From the NCBI GenBank assembly GCA_041608535.1, contig JBFISM010000018.1, positions 1 to 36,568 on the forward strand: a stretch of 36,568 bases of DNA. Direction: 5' to 3'. Source of the stretch: JBFISM01 sp041608535 (lineage in GTDB: Bacteria; Actinomycetota; Acidimicrobiia; Spongiisociales; UBA5794). Shown one piece after another: positions 8,066-16,505 of the stretch (its first letter is position 1; each line of letters starts with the position of its first letter). The position numbers were made by a program, and so were the translations under genes. The notes under the pieces were generated by a model, which was given only the letters and a program-made list of their open reading frames with translations, ran no database searches and had not been told where the DNA came from.

Positions 8066-9513
8066 CACTCTCGCGGGGGCACGAGCAGGACGGAGCTGTC
8101 CACGCGACGCAGCAGATGGCCGGCGATCCCGAGCCGCCACGGCGACAGCGGCAGATCGGGTGTGGTCAGGACGAGCAGGCTCGTCGATGCGGCCATTTCC
8201 TCGATGATGCGCACCGGGTTGCCCCGCCGCACCCGACGCCGTACCTGGACGCCTTGCACGGCCGCTTCTTCCCGCAACCAGGCAGCGGCGTACCGGGCAT
8301 CTTCCACACTGTCGCCCGTAGCAACGAAGGTCGGGGGCACCACCGAGACCCCGACCAGGGTGGCCGACGACGATCCCGCCAGATCGATCGCAGCTCTACC
8401 GGCCGTCTCTCCCGACACGGTGCGTCGTGCGGGAACGAGAATGCCGGAGTACGGGTGGCGTCCGCGGCACAGCAGGAGCGGTCGGTGCGCCTTGCCGTAG
8501 GTGTTGATCAGCCTGGTGGCGGTCCACCGCCGCATGAGGTCCCCTCCACCGGGCGCCTGCAAGGCGATGACGCCGATGCTCTCCTCGGCGGACAGTGCGA
8601 TCAGCGCTTGACCGAAATTCCCGTTGTCGGTGGGGCGGAGATCGACCTCGATACCCTCGACGGTGTCTTCGAGCTCCTCGAGCAGCGCCGCGATCTCCTC
8701 TGCCTTCCCCGGATCGCGCTCCTTCTCCAGGTTGCGGTGCACCACCATGAGCTGCTCCGCCTTCGAGTTGCGGACCAAGCTGGTCGCCTCGGCCACGGCC
8801 GTCGCCAAGTCGTCCTCGGAGTCGAGCACGACGGCGACCTTGCGTCCGTACATGAGCGGGAAACTCGATTCACCCGACGTGAACGTTTCGACGATGCTGG
8901 CGTAGTCGGCGGCGGCGCCGACCACCGTGACCCGATCTCCGGCGAGCAGCTCTGTCGACCCGTGCGGGATGATGAGGTCGTTGCCTCGCAAGACTGCGGC
9001 GATGACCCATGTGTTCGAATGCAACTGCCGCAGCTTCTTCCCCCGAACCGGGGAATCGGGAGATACCACGAACTCGATGGCCTCGGCTTTGCCGTGAGCG
9101 AAGCCGGTCGATGCCACCCGGCGCGGTTCCATCTCGACTTCCAGGTGGCGTGCGGTGAGGCGGTTGGGTGCGTAGGCGTTGATCCCGAGCGCGCGGTAGT
9201 CGGGCAGGCGCTCCGGATCGGCAGCGACTCCCAAGATCCGCAGCAGCCCGGCTTCCTGAGCGATGCGGATCGCCTCGAGGTTGAGATCGTCGTCGAGCGA
9301 TGCGGCCACGAGCGCATCGGCATCCTCGAGACCCGCCCGCTTCAACACGAGCACGCTCGAACCGTCACCAACCATCTTCTCGAACTCCCGGATGCCGGCG
9401 GCTGCTTCGAAGTTCTCCTCATCGGTGTCGATGACAGTGACTTCCCACAGCTCGCCGAGGCGACGCAACAGCTCGCGCGTGGTGCCACCGGCGCCGACGA
9501 TGATCGCTTTCAT
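8065..9513 (-). CDS. TrkA-N/TrkA-C regulator fused to universal-stress-like domains
   Basis: A 482-residue soluble protein. Residues 1-120 are a Rossmann-type TrkA-N (RCK) domain starting MKAIIVGAGGTTRELL, with an acidic strand end (VIDTDEENF) as in NAD-binding folds. Residues of about 140-220 resemble TrkA-C (SPVRGKKLRQL, AGDRVTVVG). The remaining 250 residues look like one or two universal-stress-type domains (LVGVSVVPPTF, SLLVLTTPDLPL, SSVLLVPPRE). It most likely gates the coupled antiporter in response to nucleotides. The start at 9513 has a clear GGAGG 4-5 nt upstream. The C-terminal USP assignment is weaker than the RCK one. Confidence 0.82.
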   Translation of the reverse strand: MKAIIVGAGGTTRELLRRLGELWEVTVIDTDEENFEAAAGIREFEKMVGDGSSVLVLKRAGLEDADALVAASLDDDLNLEAIRIAQEAGLLRILGVAADPERLPDYRALGINAYAPNRLTARHLEVEMEPRRVASTGFAHGKAEAIEFVVSPDSPVRGKKLRQLHSNTWVIAAVLRGNDLIIPHGSTELLAGDRVTVVGAAADYASIVETFTSGESSFPLMYGRKVAVVLDSEDDLATAVAEATSLVRNSKAEQLMVVHRNLEKERDPGKAEEIAALLEELEDTVEGIEVDLRPTDNGNFGQALIALSAEESIGVIALQAPGGGDLMRRWTATRLINTYGKAHRPLLLCRGRHPYSGILVPARRTVSGETAGRAAIDLAGSSSATLVGVSVVPPTFVATGDSVEDARYAAAWLREEAAVQGVQVRRRVRRGNPVRIIEEMAASTSLLVLTTPDLPLSPWRLGIAGHLLRRVDSSVLLVPPRE

Positions 9514-9645
9514 GCAGCCTCCAAGACCGGTTCCGACGGATCGAAGCCGGACAACGGATGGGCATTATTGTCGATGTTGCCGTGGTCGGCGGTCCTGGCG
9601 ACCTTCTGGCCGGTCGACACAGGGCCCCGGGTAGTGTTCGCCGCC

Positions 9646-10572
9646 ATGACATCGGCCCTCGTTGCAGCCTCCAATCTGACCAAGCGATTCGGCACGTTCA
9701 CCGCCGTCGACAGTGTGGATTTCGTCGTCAACGAGGGCGAAGCGTTCGGGTTTCTCGGCCCGAACGGCGCGGGGAAGAGCTCCACGATGCGGATGATCGG
9801 TGCTGTGTCGCCGGTCACGGAGGGATCACTGCGAGTGTTCGGTATGGACCCGGCCCGCGACGGCCCGGCGATCCGCGCCCGTCTCGGTGTCGTCCCGCAG
9901 GAAGACAACCTCGACAACGAGCTTCCCGTTGAGGAGAACCTGCTCATCTACGGGCGCTACTTCGACTTGCCGCGCCGGGAACTGCGACCCCGCATCGACG
10001 AACTGCTCGGCTTCGCCCAGCTGACGGAACGGCGCACGAGCAAGGTCGAGGCGCTCTCCGGGGGGATGAAGCGCCGCCTCACCATCGCCCGGTCGCTCAT
10101 CAACGACCCGGATCTGATCCTCCTCGACGAGCCGACCACCGGCCTCGACCCGCAAGCCCGGCATCTGCTGTGGGACCGGCTCTACCGGCTCAAGAGAGAA
10201 GGCGTCACCCTCATCATCACCACGCACTACATGGATGAGGCCGAGCAGCTCTGCGATCGGCTCGTCGTCATGGACAAGGGGGCGATCGTGGCCGAGGGAT
10301 CTCCCGGGCAACTCATTGCAGCCCATTCAACACGCGAGGTGGTGGAGCTGCGCTTCGCCGGCGGAGCCCTAGAGACCACGGTCGACAAGCTGGACGGGGT
10401 TGCCAAACGAGTCGAAGAGCTTCCCGATCGGGTTCTCCTGTACACCGACGACGGTGACACAGCAGTAGCTGCTGTTCACGAGCGGGGAGTGTTTCCCGAA
10501 TCGGTCCTCGTACGGCGCAGCACTCTCGAGGACGTGTTCCTCCGCCTCACCGGAAGGATGTTGATCGACTGA
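9646..10572 (+). CDS. ABC-2 exporter ATP-binding protein (DrrA/NodI type)
   Basis: A 308-residue nucleotide-binding subunit with Walker A GPNGAGKSS, signature LSGGMKRRL, Walker B LILLDEPTTGLDP and the switch histidine in TTHYMDEAEQL. A short C-terminal domain follows, ending in STLEDVFLRLTGR, typical of drug/polyketide or NodI-type exporters. Two permease genes follow with 1-nt and 4-nt overlaps, so this is one transport operon; the substrate is unknown. The ATG at 9646 was chosen because family similarity starts there. A TAGTGT element 8 nt upstream suggests a leaderless transcript. The open frame further upstream is antisense to the TrkA-like gene. Confidence 0.92.
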   Translation: MTSALVAASNLTKRFGTFTAVDSVDFVVNEGEAFGFLGPNGAGKSSTMRMIGAVSPVTEGSLRVFGMDPARDGPAIRARLGVVPQEDNLDNELPVEENLLIYGRYFDLPRRELRPRIDELLGFAQLTERRTSKVEALSGGMKRRLTIARSLINDPDLILLDEPTTGLDPQARHLLWDRLYRLKREGVTLIITTHYMDEAEQLCDRLVVMDKGAIVAEGSPGQLIAAHSTREVVELRFAGGALETTVDKLDGVAKRVEELPDRVLLYTDDGDTAVAAVHERGVFPESVLVRRSTLEDVFLRLTGRMLID

Positions 10573-11351
10573 TGGCGACCCCGGCCGCAATCCGGTACAT
10601 GGAGACCGAGGCCCGGGCGTATCTACGTACCTGGCGCGGCAGCGCAATCACGACGTTCCTCAATCCGGTGCTCTATCTGGCAGCGCTCGGAGTCGGGCTG
10701 GGCACGCTGGTCGATCGGGGCGCCGGGACGGCCACCGTCGGCGACATCGCCTACGTCACGTACCTGGCCCCGGGGCTGCTCGCCGCCACGGCAATGCAGA
10801 TCGCCACAGTGGACTCCTCATATCCGGTCATGGCACGCATGAAGTGGATCAAGACCTACGAGGCTGCGCTGTCGACGCCGCTCCGCCCTCTTGACCTCGT
10901 CCTCGGACACTTTGCGTGGGCAACGATTCGGGTGGCCATGACCACCATCGTGTTCGCTCTCGTCATGACGATGTTCGGTGCGGCCACACCCGCCGCGGCG
11001 CTCCGTGTACAGCTCCCGGCGATTCTCACCGGTCTCGTGTTCGCCACGCTGGTGACCGCATACACGGCGCAGCTCGAGAACGTATACGGCCTGAGCTCGA
11101 TGTTCCGTTTCGCCGTGATTCCGATGTTCCTGTTCTCCGGCACGTTCTTCCCGATTGGTCAGCTCCCCGGCTGGCTGCAGCCCGTGGCCTACATCACACC
11201 GCTGTGGCATGGTGTCGAGCTCACGAGATCAGCCGCACTCGGCGTCGCCTCGGCGTGGCAGCCGTCGCTGCACACTGCCTACCTGGTGGCTCTCATCGGC
11301 GTCGGCGCATGGCTGGCGATTCGCACCTTCACGAAGCGCCTCACCAAATGA
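10572..11351 (+). CDS. ABC-2 type permease, first subunit
   Basis: A 259-residue membrane protein with six predicted hydrophobic segments. The conserved ABC-2 region is MFLFSGTFFPIGQLPGWLQ followed by PLWHGVELTRSAALG. The start overlaps the stop of the ATPase gene by one base (TGATG), and the stop overlaps the next permease by ATGA. It is clearly related to that second permease, so the exporter is probably a heterodimer in the membrane with two copies of the ATPase. NodJ-like in layout, but no nodulation role is implied. Confidence 0.9.
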   Translation: MATPAAIRYMETEARAYLRTWRGSAITTFLNPVLYLAALGVGLGTLVDRGAGTATVGDIAYVTYLAPGLLAATAMQIATVDSSYPVMARMKWIKTYEAALSTPLRPLDLVLGHFAWATIRVAMTTIVFALVMTMFGAATPAAALRVQLPAILTGLVFATLVTAYTAQLENVYGLSSMFRFAVIPMFLFSGTFFPIGQLPGWLQPVAYITPLWHGVELTRSAALGVASAWQPSLHTAYLVALIGVGAWLAIRTFTKRLTK

Positions 11352-12160
11352 CGTCCCCGACGCTCATCGGTCGCATCACGCCTCCCCCGTTGCTCACCGC
11401 CCGACGGAGCCGCTACCTCATCGAGCGCAACGTGCTGGTGTACCGCCGGATCTGGGTGATCCTCTTCTCGGGCTTCTTCGAGCCGGTGTTCTATCTGTTT
11501 GCGATCGGCGTGGGCATCGGGCAGCTCGTGGGCGACGTCACCACGGGAGGCGGAGACCCGGTGACGTACGCCGAGTATGTGGCGCCGGCGCTGCTGGCGG
11601 CCTCGGCGATGAACGGTGCCGTCTTCGAGTCGACCATGAACATCTTCTTCAAGCTGCGCCACGCCAAGACGTACGACGGGATGCTCGCCACGCCCATGGG
11701 CCCCAGCGACGTCGCCGTCGGCGAGATCGCGTGGTCGTTGTTTCGCGGCGGCCTCTATGCGATTGCCTTCCTCGGCGTGATGCTGGTGATGGGCCTCATG
11801 CCTTCACTGTGGGGGTTGCTTGCGGTTCCTGGTGCCTTGCTGATCGGATTCGCCTTCGCCGCCGTCGGCATGGCCACCACGACTTACATGAAGTCGTGGC
11901 AGGACTTCGACATCGTCAACCTCGTCACCCTGCCGCTGTTCTTGTTCTCGGCGACGTTCTATCCGCTCAGCGTGTACCCGGGATGGCTGCAAACGGTGGC
12001 GAGGCTCTCGCCTCTGTATCACGGGGTCGATCTGATCAGGGCGCTCACCCTCGGCGTGTTCGACTGGAGTGTGCTGGGGCACGTTGCGTATCTCGGCGCC
12101 ATGGGACTGACCGGCGTCGCCATCGCAGCACGCCGCATCGAGAGTTTGCTGCTGAAGTGA
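11348..12160 (+). CDS. ABC-2 type permease, second subunit
   Basis: A 270-residue membrane protein homologous to the preceding permease. It shares LFLFSATFYPLSVYPGWLQ and PLYHGVDLIRALTLG, the ABC-2/NodJ signature. The start is the ATG of the ATGA overlap at 11348-11351. A longer open frame upstream is the +1 shadow of the first permease. It has about six hydrophobic segments, with a roughly 40-residue cytoplasmic N-terminus rich in arginine. It completes a three-gene exporter operon (ATPase, permease, permease). Confidence 0.9.
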   Translation: MTSPTLIGRITPPPLLTARRSRYLIERNVLVYRRIWVILFSGFFEPVFYLFAIGVGIGQLVGDVTTGGGDPVTYAEYVAPALLAASAMNGAVFESTMNIFFKLRHAKTYDGMLATPMGPSDVAVGEIAWSLFRGGLYAIAFLGVMLVMGLMPSLWGLLAVPGALLIGFAFAAVGMATTTYMKSWQDFDIVNLVTLPLFLFSATFYPLSVYPGWLQTVARLSPLYHGVDLIRALTLGVFDWSVLGHVAYLGAMGLTGVAIAARRIESLLLK

Positions 12161-12170
12161 CCGTGTGGAT

Positions 12171-12734
12171 TCAGCCGGGCGGATCGCCGCCGGTGAAACA
12201 CCGAGCCGCAGCCACGTAACTCTCCAGCCACCCGCCGAGACCGGGGATCTCGCCCTCCTCCAGCCGCTCGCCGGCGTGGGGTATGGAGAACGTCGGCTGG
12301 TGTACGGCGACGCTCATGTAGCCGAAGAGCTCTGCCATCTGTCGGGCCCCGTTGGACCCCCCGCGCCGTCCGTTGGACGCGGTGATCAACCCGACGAGCC
12401 GTCCTTGAAACAGCGTCTTGTCGGTCCGCGACAACCAGTCCAGGGTGTTCTTGAACAGTGGGGTGTAACCCCCGTTGTACTCGGGCGACGCGATCAGCAC
12501 GCCATGCGCAGGCTCGATGCGCTCTTGGATGCGCCACACCGCATCGGGGATGCCGTAGGCCTTCTGATCATCAGCGTTGTACAAGGGCAACGGGTACTGG
12601 GCGAGATCGATACGGTCGACGGTGACGTCCGAGAAACCCTCGACTTCCTTCAGGGCGATGTCGAGCACCGCCCCGTGCATGGAGCCGGTACGGATACTTC
12701 CGGCATACGCCACGATATGTAGGTCTTGGTTCAT
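12171..12734 (-). CDS. NADPH-dependent FMN reductase (flavodoxin-like fold)
   Basis: A 187-residue protein (192 if the TTG at 12749 is used). The FMN phosphate loop is AGSIRTGSMHGAV at the N-terminus, and the family motif SPEYNGGYTPLFKNTLDWLSR (shortened here) lies mid-protein. It should reduce FMN or quinones with NAD(P)H in the cytoplasm. The ATG at 12734 is preferred because a TACGTT -10 candidate overlaps the TTG alternative. It is convergent with the ABC operon, with only 10 nt between stops, and separated by about 70 nt from the sbcC stop. Confidence 0.88.
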   Translation of the reverse strand: MNQDLHIVAYAGSIRTGSMHGAVLDIALKEVEGFSDVTVDRIDLAQYPLPLYNADDQKAYGIPDAVWRIQERIEPAHGVLIASPEYNGGYTPLFKNTLDWLSRTDKTLFQGRLVGLITASNGRRGGSNGARQMAELFGYMSVAVHQPTFSIPHAGERLEEGEIPGLGGWLESYVAAARCFTGGDPPG

Positions 12735-12802
12735 GTTCGGTTCGGGCAACGTACCAGCTGTGCCGGGTATTCCTCACCGCCGCCGGATCGCGACGACCCG
12801 GA

Positions 12803-15349
12803 TCAGCCGCGCACGACCCGCGTATCGCCGGTGAGACCATCGCGATCGAGCTGGATCTGATCATCGATGCGGTGTCGCAGCTCCGGCACGTGACTGACGA
12901 CCACCACCAGCCGGTCCTGGTTGTCGGCCACCAGGGCTTCTATGCCCTCCATCGCCAGATCCAGGTGCTCCGGATCGAGCGACCCAAAGCCCTCGTCGAG
13001 GAAGAACGCGTCGAGCCGGCCGCCGGTGCGCGCCACCATCTCGGCGAGCGCCAGCGCCAACGCCAACGACGCCAGGAAGGTCTCCCCTCCGGACAGACTC
13101 GATGCCTTGCGCACTGCATCGGCGGAGGTGAGATCGACGATGGAGAATTCACCGTCCTCGCTGAAGGCGTATCTCCCCGACGACAGTCTGAGAAAGTGCG
13201 CGCTCCCCAAGATGGCGAGGCGGGATCGCTCTTCGTCGAGCAGGAACCTGATGAACTCGGAGTTCTTCAGGTCGGTCACGAGCCGGCCATAGACCTCGAT
13301 CTGGCGCTCGTGCCCGGCCTTCTCTGCGAGGAGCTGCTCGGCACCGGCCACCTCCGCCTTGTCGCGAGCGATGTCTCTATCGAGATGCTCGAGCGTGGCC
13401 TCGACCGATGCCATCTCCTCGGCGATGGGCCGGTCCAGACCCAGCTCGTCGAGCAGTGCATCGCGAGCCTGCACCGCCGCTTCTTGCGCTGATTCGGCCG
13501 AGGAAATGCGGGTGCGGAGCTGCTCGATCTCGCCACCCAGGGTGCTCCGCAATGCCGCCGCAGTATCTGCCACCTGCACCGGATCGTCCCGATCCAAGGT
13601 GATCGGCTCTCCCAAACGCCCGCTGGTCGCGGCCAGCAGCGTCATCAGACCGGACAACTCGCGATCGACGGTCTGCGCCTCCCGCACGGTTTGCTCGTGC
13701 TCGCGACGGACCCGCTCCAGCGCCTGCTTCCGTTCTTGTATCACGTGAACGAGATCAGCGCGTCGCTTCCGCCTGTCGTGCAGCAGAACCTCGGGATCGC
13801 CGGCGCCGAGCAATGACTCCAGCTCGTCCGTCACGCTGGTGAGATCTCTGGAACGCTGCTGGAGGGCCGTCTCCAGCGTCGCCTGCCGCTGCCGGGTCTC
13901 ATCCAGCTTGACGGAATGGCTCTGCAGCGCCGCCGTGAGGCGGCTCGACTCTGCGATGGCTGCAGTCTTCTCCTCCTCGGCAGCAGTGCGACGCACCGAT
14001 GCCTGCTCTACGGCAACCTGCGCTTCATCCAGCGCCACCGAGCGCATTGTCCCCGGCAGCGTGACCACGGTTTGCTCGCACACGGGACATGCCGCACCTG
14101 CTTCGAGCGTGGTTCGCAGCGCATGGGCCATGTCGCTGCGCTGGGCCATTGCAAGATGCTCCCGAGCAAGATGCAGCGCTTCGGTGGCGGCGCCGACCGC
14201 CACCGTTGCGGTTTCGGTGCGACTCGTGGCGTCATCCAGAGCCGTCTCCAGCTCCTGCTGCCTCTTGCTCATCAGGCCCAGCTCACCGGCCAGATCGTGG
14301 AGCTGTTGTCGTACGCCTTCGATCTCGGTGAGCTGATGAGTTCGTTGAGCAACCAGCGCAGCGGCCTTGTCGATGATCGCATCCTCGCCGGCGTCGACCA
14401 GCGCACCAAGCTCGGTGTCGGTGGCCGCCAGCTCCGCACCCGCCCTGTCCATAGCGTCGGCGAGCCGGTTGCGATGTGCGGCTGCGTCGGCAGCAGCGGT
14501 GACCAGCTGCTCGACCTGCCGCTGTGGTGGAAGTCCGGCTTCGATCTCGGTCAGCTCGGCAAGTCGGGTGCTCGCCACAGCGACTTCCGCGGCGCACTCG
14601 TCGAGCGTCTTGCCGATCTCCTCCAACCGAGGCCGGGCCTCGGTGAGCGTCGCCATCCGTTGCGCCGCCATCGTGCGGCTCTCCTCCGCATCGCGCAACC
14701 GGGCTGCCACCGCATCGAGCTGTTCGGTGCGCAACGCGACCTTCTCGAGAGCCGAACGCGTCTCATCCAGCAGCTCCTTGGCGCGATCGCGCATCAGATC
14801 GATGCGGTCGTGACCGAACACTCCCTTGAGCACCGTGTCGCGCTGTGCAGCTCCGGCGCTGAGAAACTCCGAGAAGCGGTTCTGCGCAAGCATGACCGAC
14901 CGACCGAAGGCGTCGTAGTCGAGGCCGAGGAGCTCGACGATCTTCTCGTTGACCGCCGCATCCTGGGTGATCTTCTCGATGATCTCGGGCCCGGAGCCGT
15001 CGGTTACCGACGGCTCCGGTGCCGGCTCGTCGGCGGCAAACCGGTACAGGGCATGCTGCGCCGCACCTTTGCGACGCAGCGAACGCACTACCTCCCACAC
15101 CTCGTCATCGACGGCGAACCGCAGCTTCACGGCCATGTGATCACTGCGCTGATTGATGAGGGACTTGCGGTTGCTGCCCGATGTAGGCGTCTTGCCGTAG
15201 AGGGCGAAAGCGATCGCATCGAGCAGAGAGGACTTGCCGGAGCCGATCGGACCGACGACGCCCACCAGCCGCCGATCACGAAAATCGAAGCTGGTGTCGC
15301 CGCCCGCGTACGAACGAAAGTTGCGGAGTTGCAGCTCAAGAGGCCGCAT
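12803..15349 (-). CDS. sbcC: SbcC/Rad50-type SMC-like ATPase
   Basis: An 848-residue protein with Walker A GPIGSGKSS at residues 33-41. Long Glu/Arg/Ala-rich coiled coils surround a zinc-hook CPVC (C421, C424), in the middle as in Rad50. The C-terminal ATPase half has signature SLSGGETFLASLALALALAE and a Walker B FFLDEGFGSLD. With SbcD it forms the nuclease complex that opens hairpins and processes blocked DNA ends. The start overlaps the sbcD stop by 14 nt. It is the last gene of a four-gene overlapping operon, nurA-herA-sbcD-sbcC. It is shorter than E. coli SbcC (about 1050) and close to archaeal Rad50 size. Confidence 0.95.
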   Translation of the reverse strand: MRPLELQLRNFRSYAGGDTSFDFRDRRLVGVVGPIGSGKSSLLDAIAFALYGKTPTSGSNRKSLINQRSDHMAVKLRFAVDDEVWEVVRSLRRKGAAQHALYRFAADEPAPEPSVTDGSGPEIIEKITQDAAVNEKIVELLGLDYDAFGRSVMLAQNRFSEFLSAGAAQRDTVLKGVFGHDRIDLMRDRAKELLDETRSALEKVALRTEQLDAVAARLRDAEESRTMAAQRMATLTEARPRLEEIGKTLDECAAEVAVASTRLAELTEIEAGLPPQRQVEQLVTAAADAAAHRNRLADAMDRAGAELAATDTELGALVDAGEDAIIDKAAALVAQRTHQLTEIEGVRQQLHDLAGELGLMSKRQQELETALDDATSRTETATVAVGAATEALHLAREHLAMAQRSDMAHALRTTLEAGAACPVCEQTVVTLPGTMRSVALDEAQVAVEQASVRRTAAEEEKTAAIAESSRLTAALQSHSVKLDETRQRQATLETALQQRSRDLTSVTDELESLLGAGDPEVLLHDRRKRRADLVHVIQERKQALERVRREHEQTVREAQTVDRELSGLMTLLAATSGRLGEPITLDRDDPVQVADTAAALRSTLGGEIEQLRTRISSAESAQEAAVQARDALLDELGLDRPIAEEMASVEATLEHLDRDIARDKAEVAGAEQLLAEKAGHERQIEVYGRLVTDLKNSEFIRFLLDEERSRLAILGSAHFLRLSSGRYAFSEDGEFSIVDLTSADAVRKASSLSGGETFLASLALALALAEMVARTGGRLDAFFLDEGFGSLDPEHLDLAMEGIEALVADNQDRLVVVVSHVPELRHRIDDQIQLDRDGLTGDTRVVRG

Positions 15350-16505
15350 AGCCGGCCTCCTCCATCACCTTGCGGAATGCCGCCGCCACGTCATCGTCGG
15401 GAGCCACACCGTGGCGGTGCACGTGAAACAATGCATACAGCTCGTCGAGAGAGCGGCCCTCCCGTCCCGGGGCCTCGTTCTCTGCTCGCGGGTAGTCGGC
15501 CTGCACCTTGACCAGGTACTCGAACTCCTCCCGGCTCCGCTCCGCGAGGGAGGGATCCGGACCTGCTGTCTCGACGACGAGATCCAGATAGGCCTCACGG
15601 AGGTCGTCGCGCACGAGAAGCTCCTGCCAGGTGCCTCTGGCTCGCACGAGTCGACGGCCTGCGGCGAGCGGGACCGAGTCCACCACGGCCGGTCGACCCG
15701 GCTCCACGTCGACTATCACCACCCGTTTCTCCTCGCCGGCCTCACCGAAGTCGAGCTCGAGCAGGGAGCCGGCGTATTCTGCCGGTACCTTCGCCCCGGG
15801 CACTCGCTGTGGTGCATGGATGTGGCCGAGTGCGACGTACTGCGGCCCGGCGGGGACGGCGGCGGCCGTGGTGGCGTATGCCTCGCCCATGTGGAGCTCC
15901 CGCTCCCCTCGTGGAGCGCCGTGGCCGTGCACCTTCGCGCCTCCGACCAGAAAATGCGCAACGAGGAAGGTCACCGCATCGGCCCCGGCCACCTCGGTGG
16001 CGTGGGTGCTGTAGGCCTCGGAGATGCCGATGAGCCGCTGGGCATACTTCTTGTAGTGCTCGTCGACCGGCTCCCAAGCGTGGAAGGCGCGACCCTCCCG
16101 GAGGAATGGGAAGCAGCTCACCACCGCGCGACCGGATGGGGTGGTCAGCTCGATGACCCCGCCATCGTCGGGCCGCTTGATGTCACCGACCAGATGGATG
16201 TTCTGCGGGCGCAAGAACGGCGCCAGCGCTTCGAAGAATCCGGCGGAGTCGTGATTCCCGGCGATCACAACAACCGGGCGCCGCCCCCCGTCGCTGAGCC
16301 GTACCAGACCCTCGAGGGCGATGTTGAGTGCATCGATCGGAGGAATCGGACGGTCGAACACGTCGCCGGAATGCAGCACGAGATCGACTCCAGCTTCATC
16401 GGCGATGGCAACGACCTCGTCGATCGCAGCCGCATACTCCTCGGAACGGTCGTACCGGCCGATCCGCTTGCCGACATGCCAATCGGAGGTGTGTAGCGCT
16501 CTCAC
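15336..16505 (-). CDS. sbcD: SbcD/Mre11-type DNA exonuclease
   Basis: A 389-residue calcineurin-type phosphoesterase. Metal-binding motifs are HTSDWHVGK (residues 5-13), LHSGDVFDRP, AGNHDS and, further on, ALGHIHAPQ. It supplies the Mn2+-dependent nuclease for the SbcCD complex. The start is a GTG at 16505 that overlaps the herA stop as GTGA; similarity to SbcD begins exactly there (VRALHTSDWH). The longer open frame to 16673 lies inside herA and is a shadow. Confidence 0.95.
   Translation of the reverse strand: MRALHTSDWHVGKRIGRYDRSEEYAAAIDEVVAIADEAGVDLVLHSGDVFDRPIPPIDALNIALEGLVRLSDGGRRPVVVIAGNHDSAGFFEALAPFLRPQNIHLVGDIKRPDDGGVIELTTPSGRAVVSCFPFLREGRAFHAWEPVDEHYKKYAQRLIGISEAYSTHATEVAGADAVTFLVAHFLVGGAKVHGHGAPRGERELHMGEAYATTAAAVPAGPQYVALGHIHAPQRVPGAKVPAEYAGSLLELDFGEAGEEKRVVIVDVEPGRPAVVDSVPLAAGRRLVRARGTWQELLVRDDLREAYLDLVVETAGPDPSLAERSREEFEYLVKVQADYPRAENEAPGREGRSLDELYALFHVHRHGVAPDDDVAAAFRKVMEEAGYAAS

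Noticed and set aside
8044..9645. Long plus-strand extension of the ABC ATPase
   Set aside because: It is antisense to the TrkA-like gene; family similarity begins at 9646.
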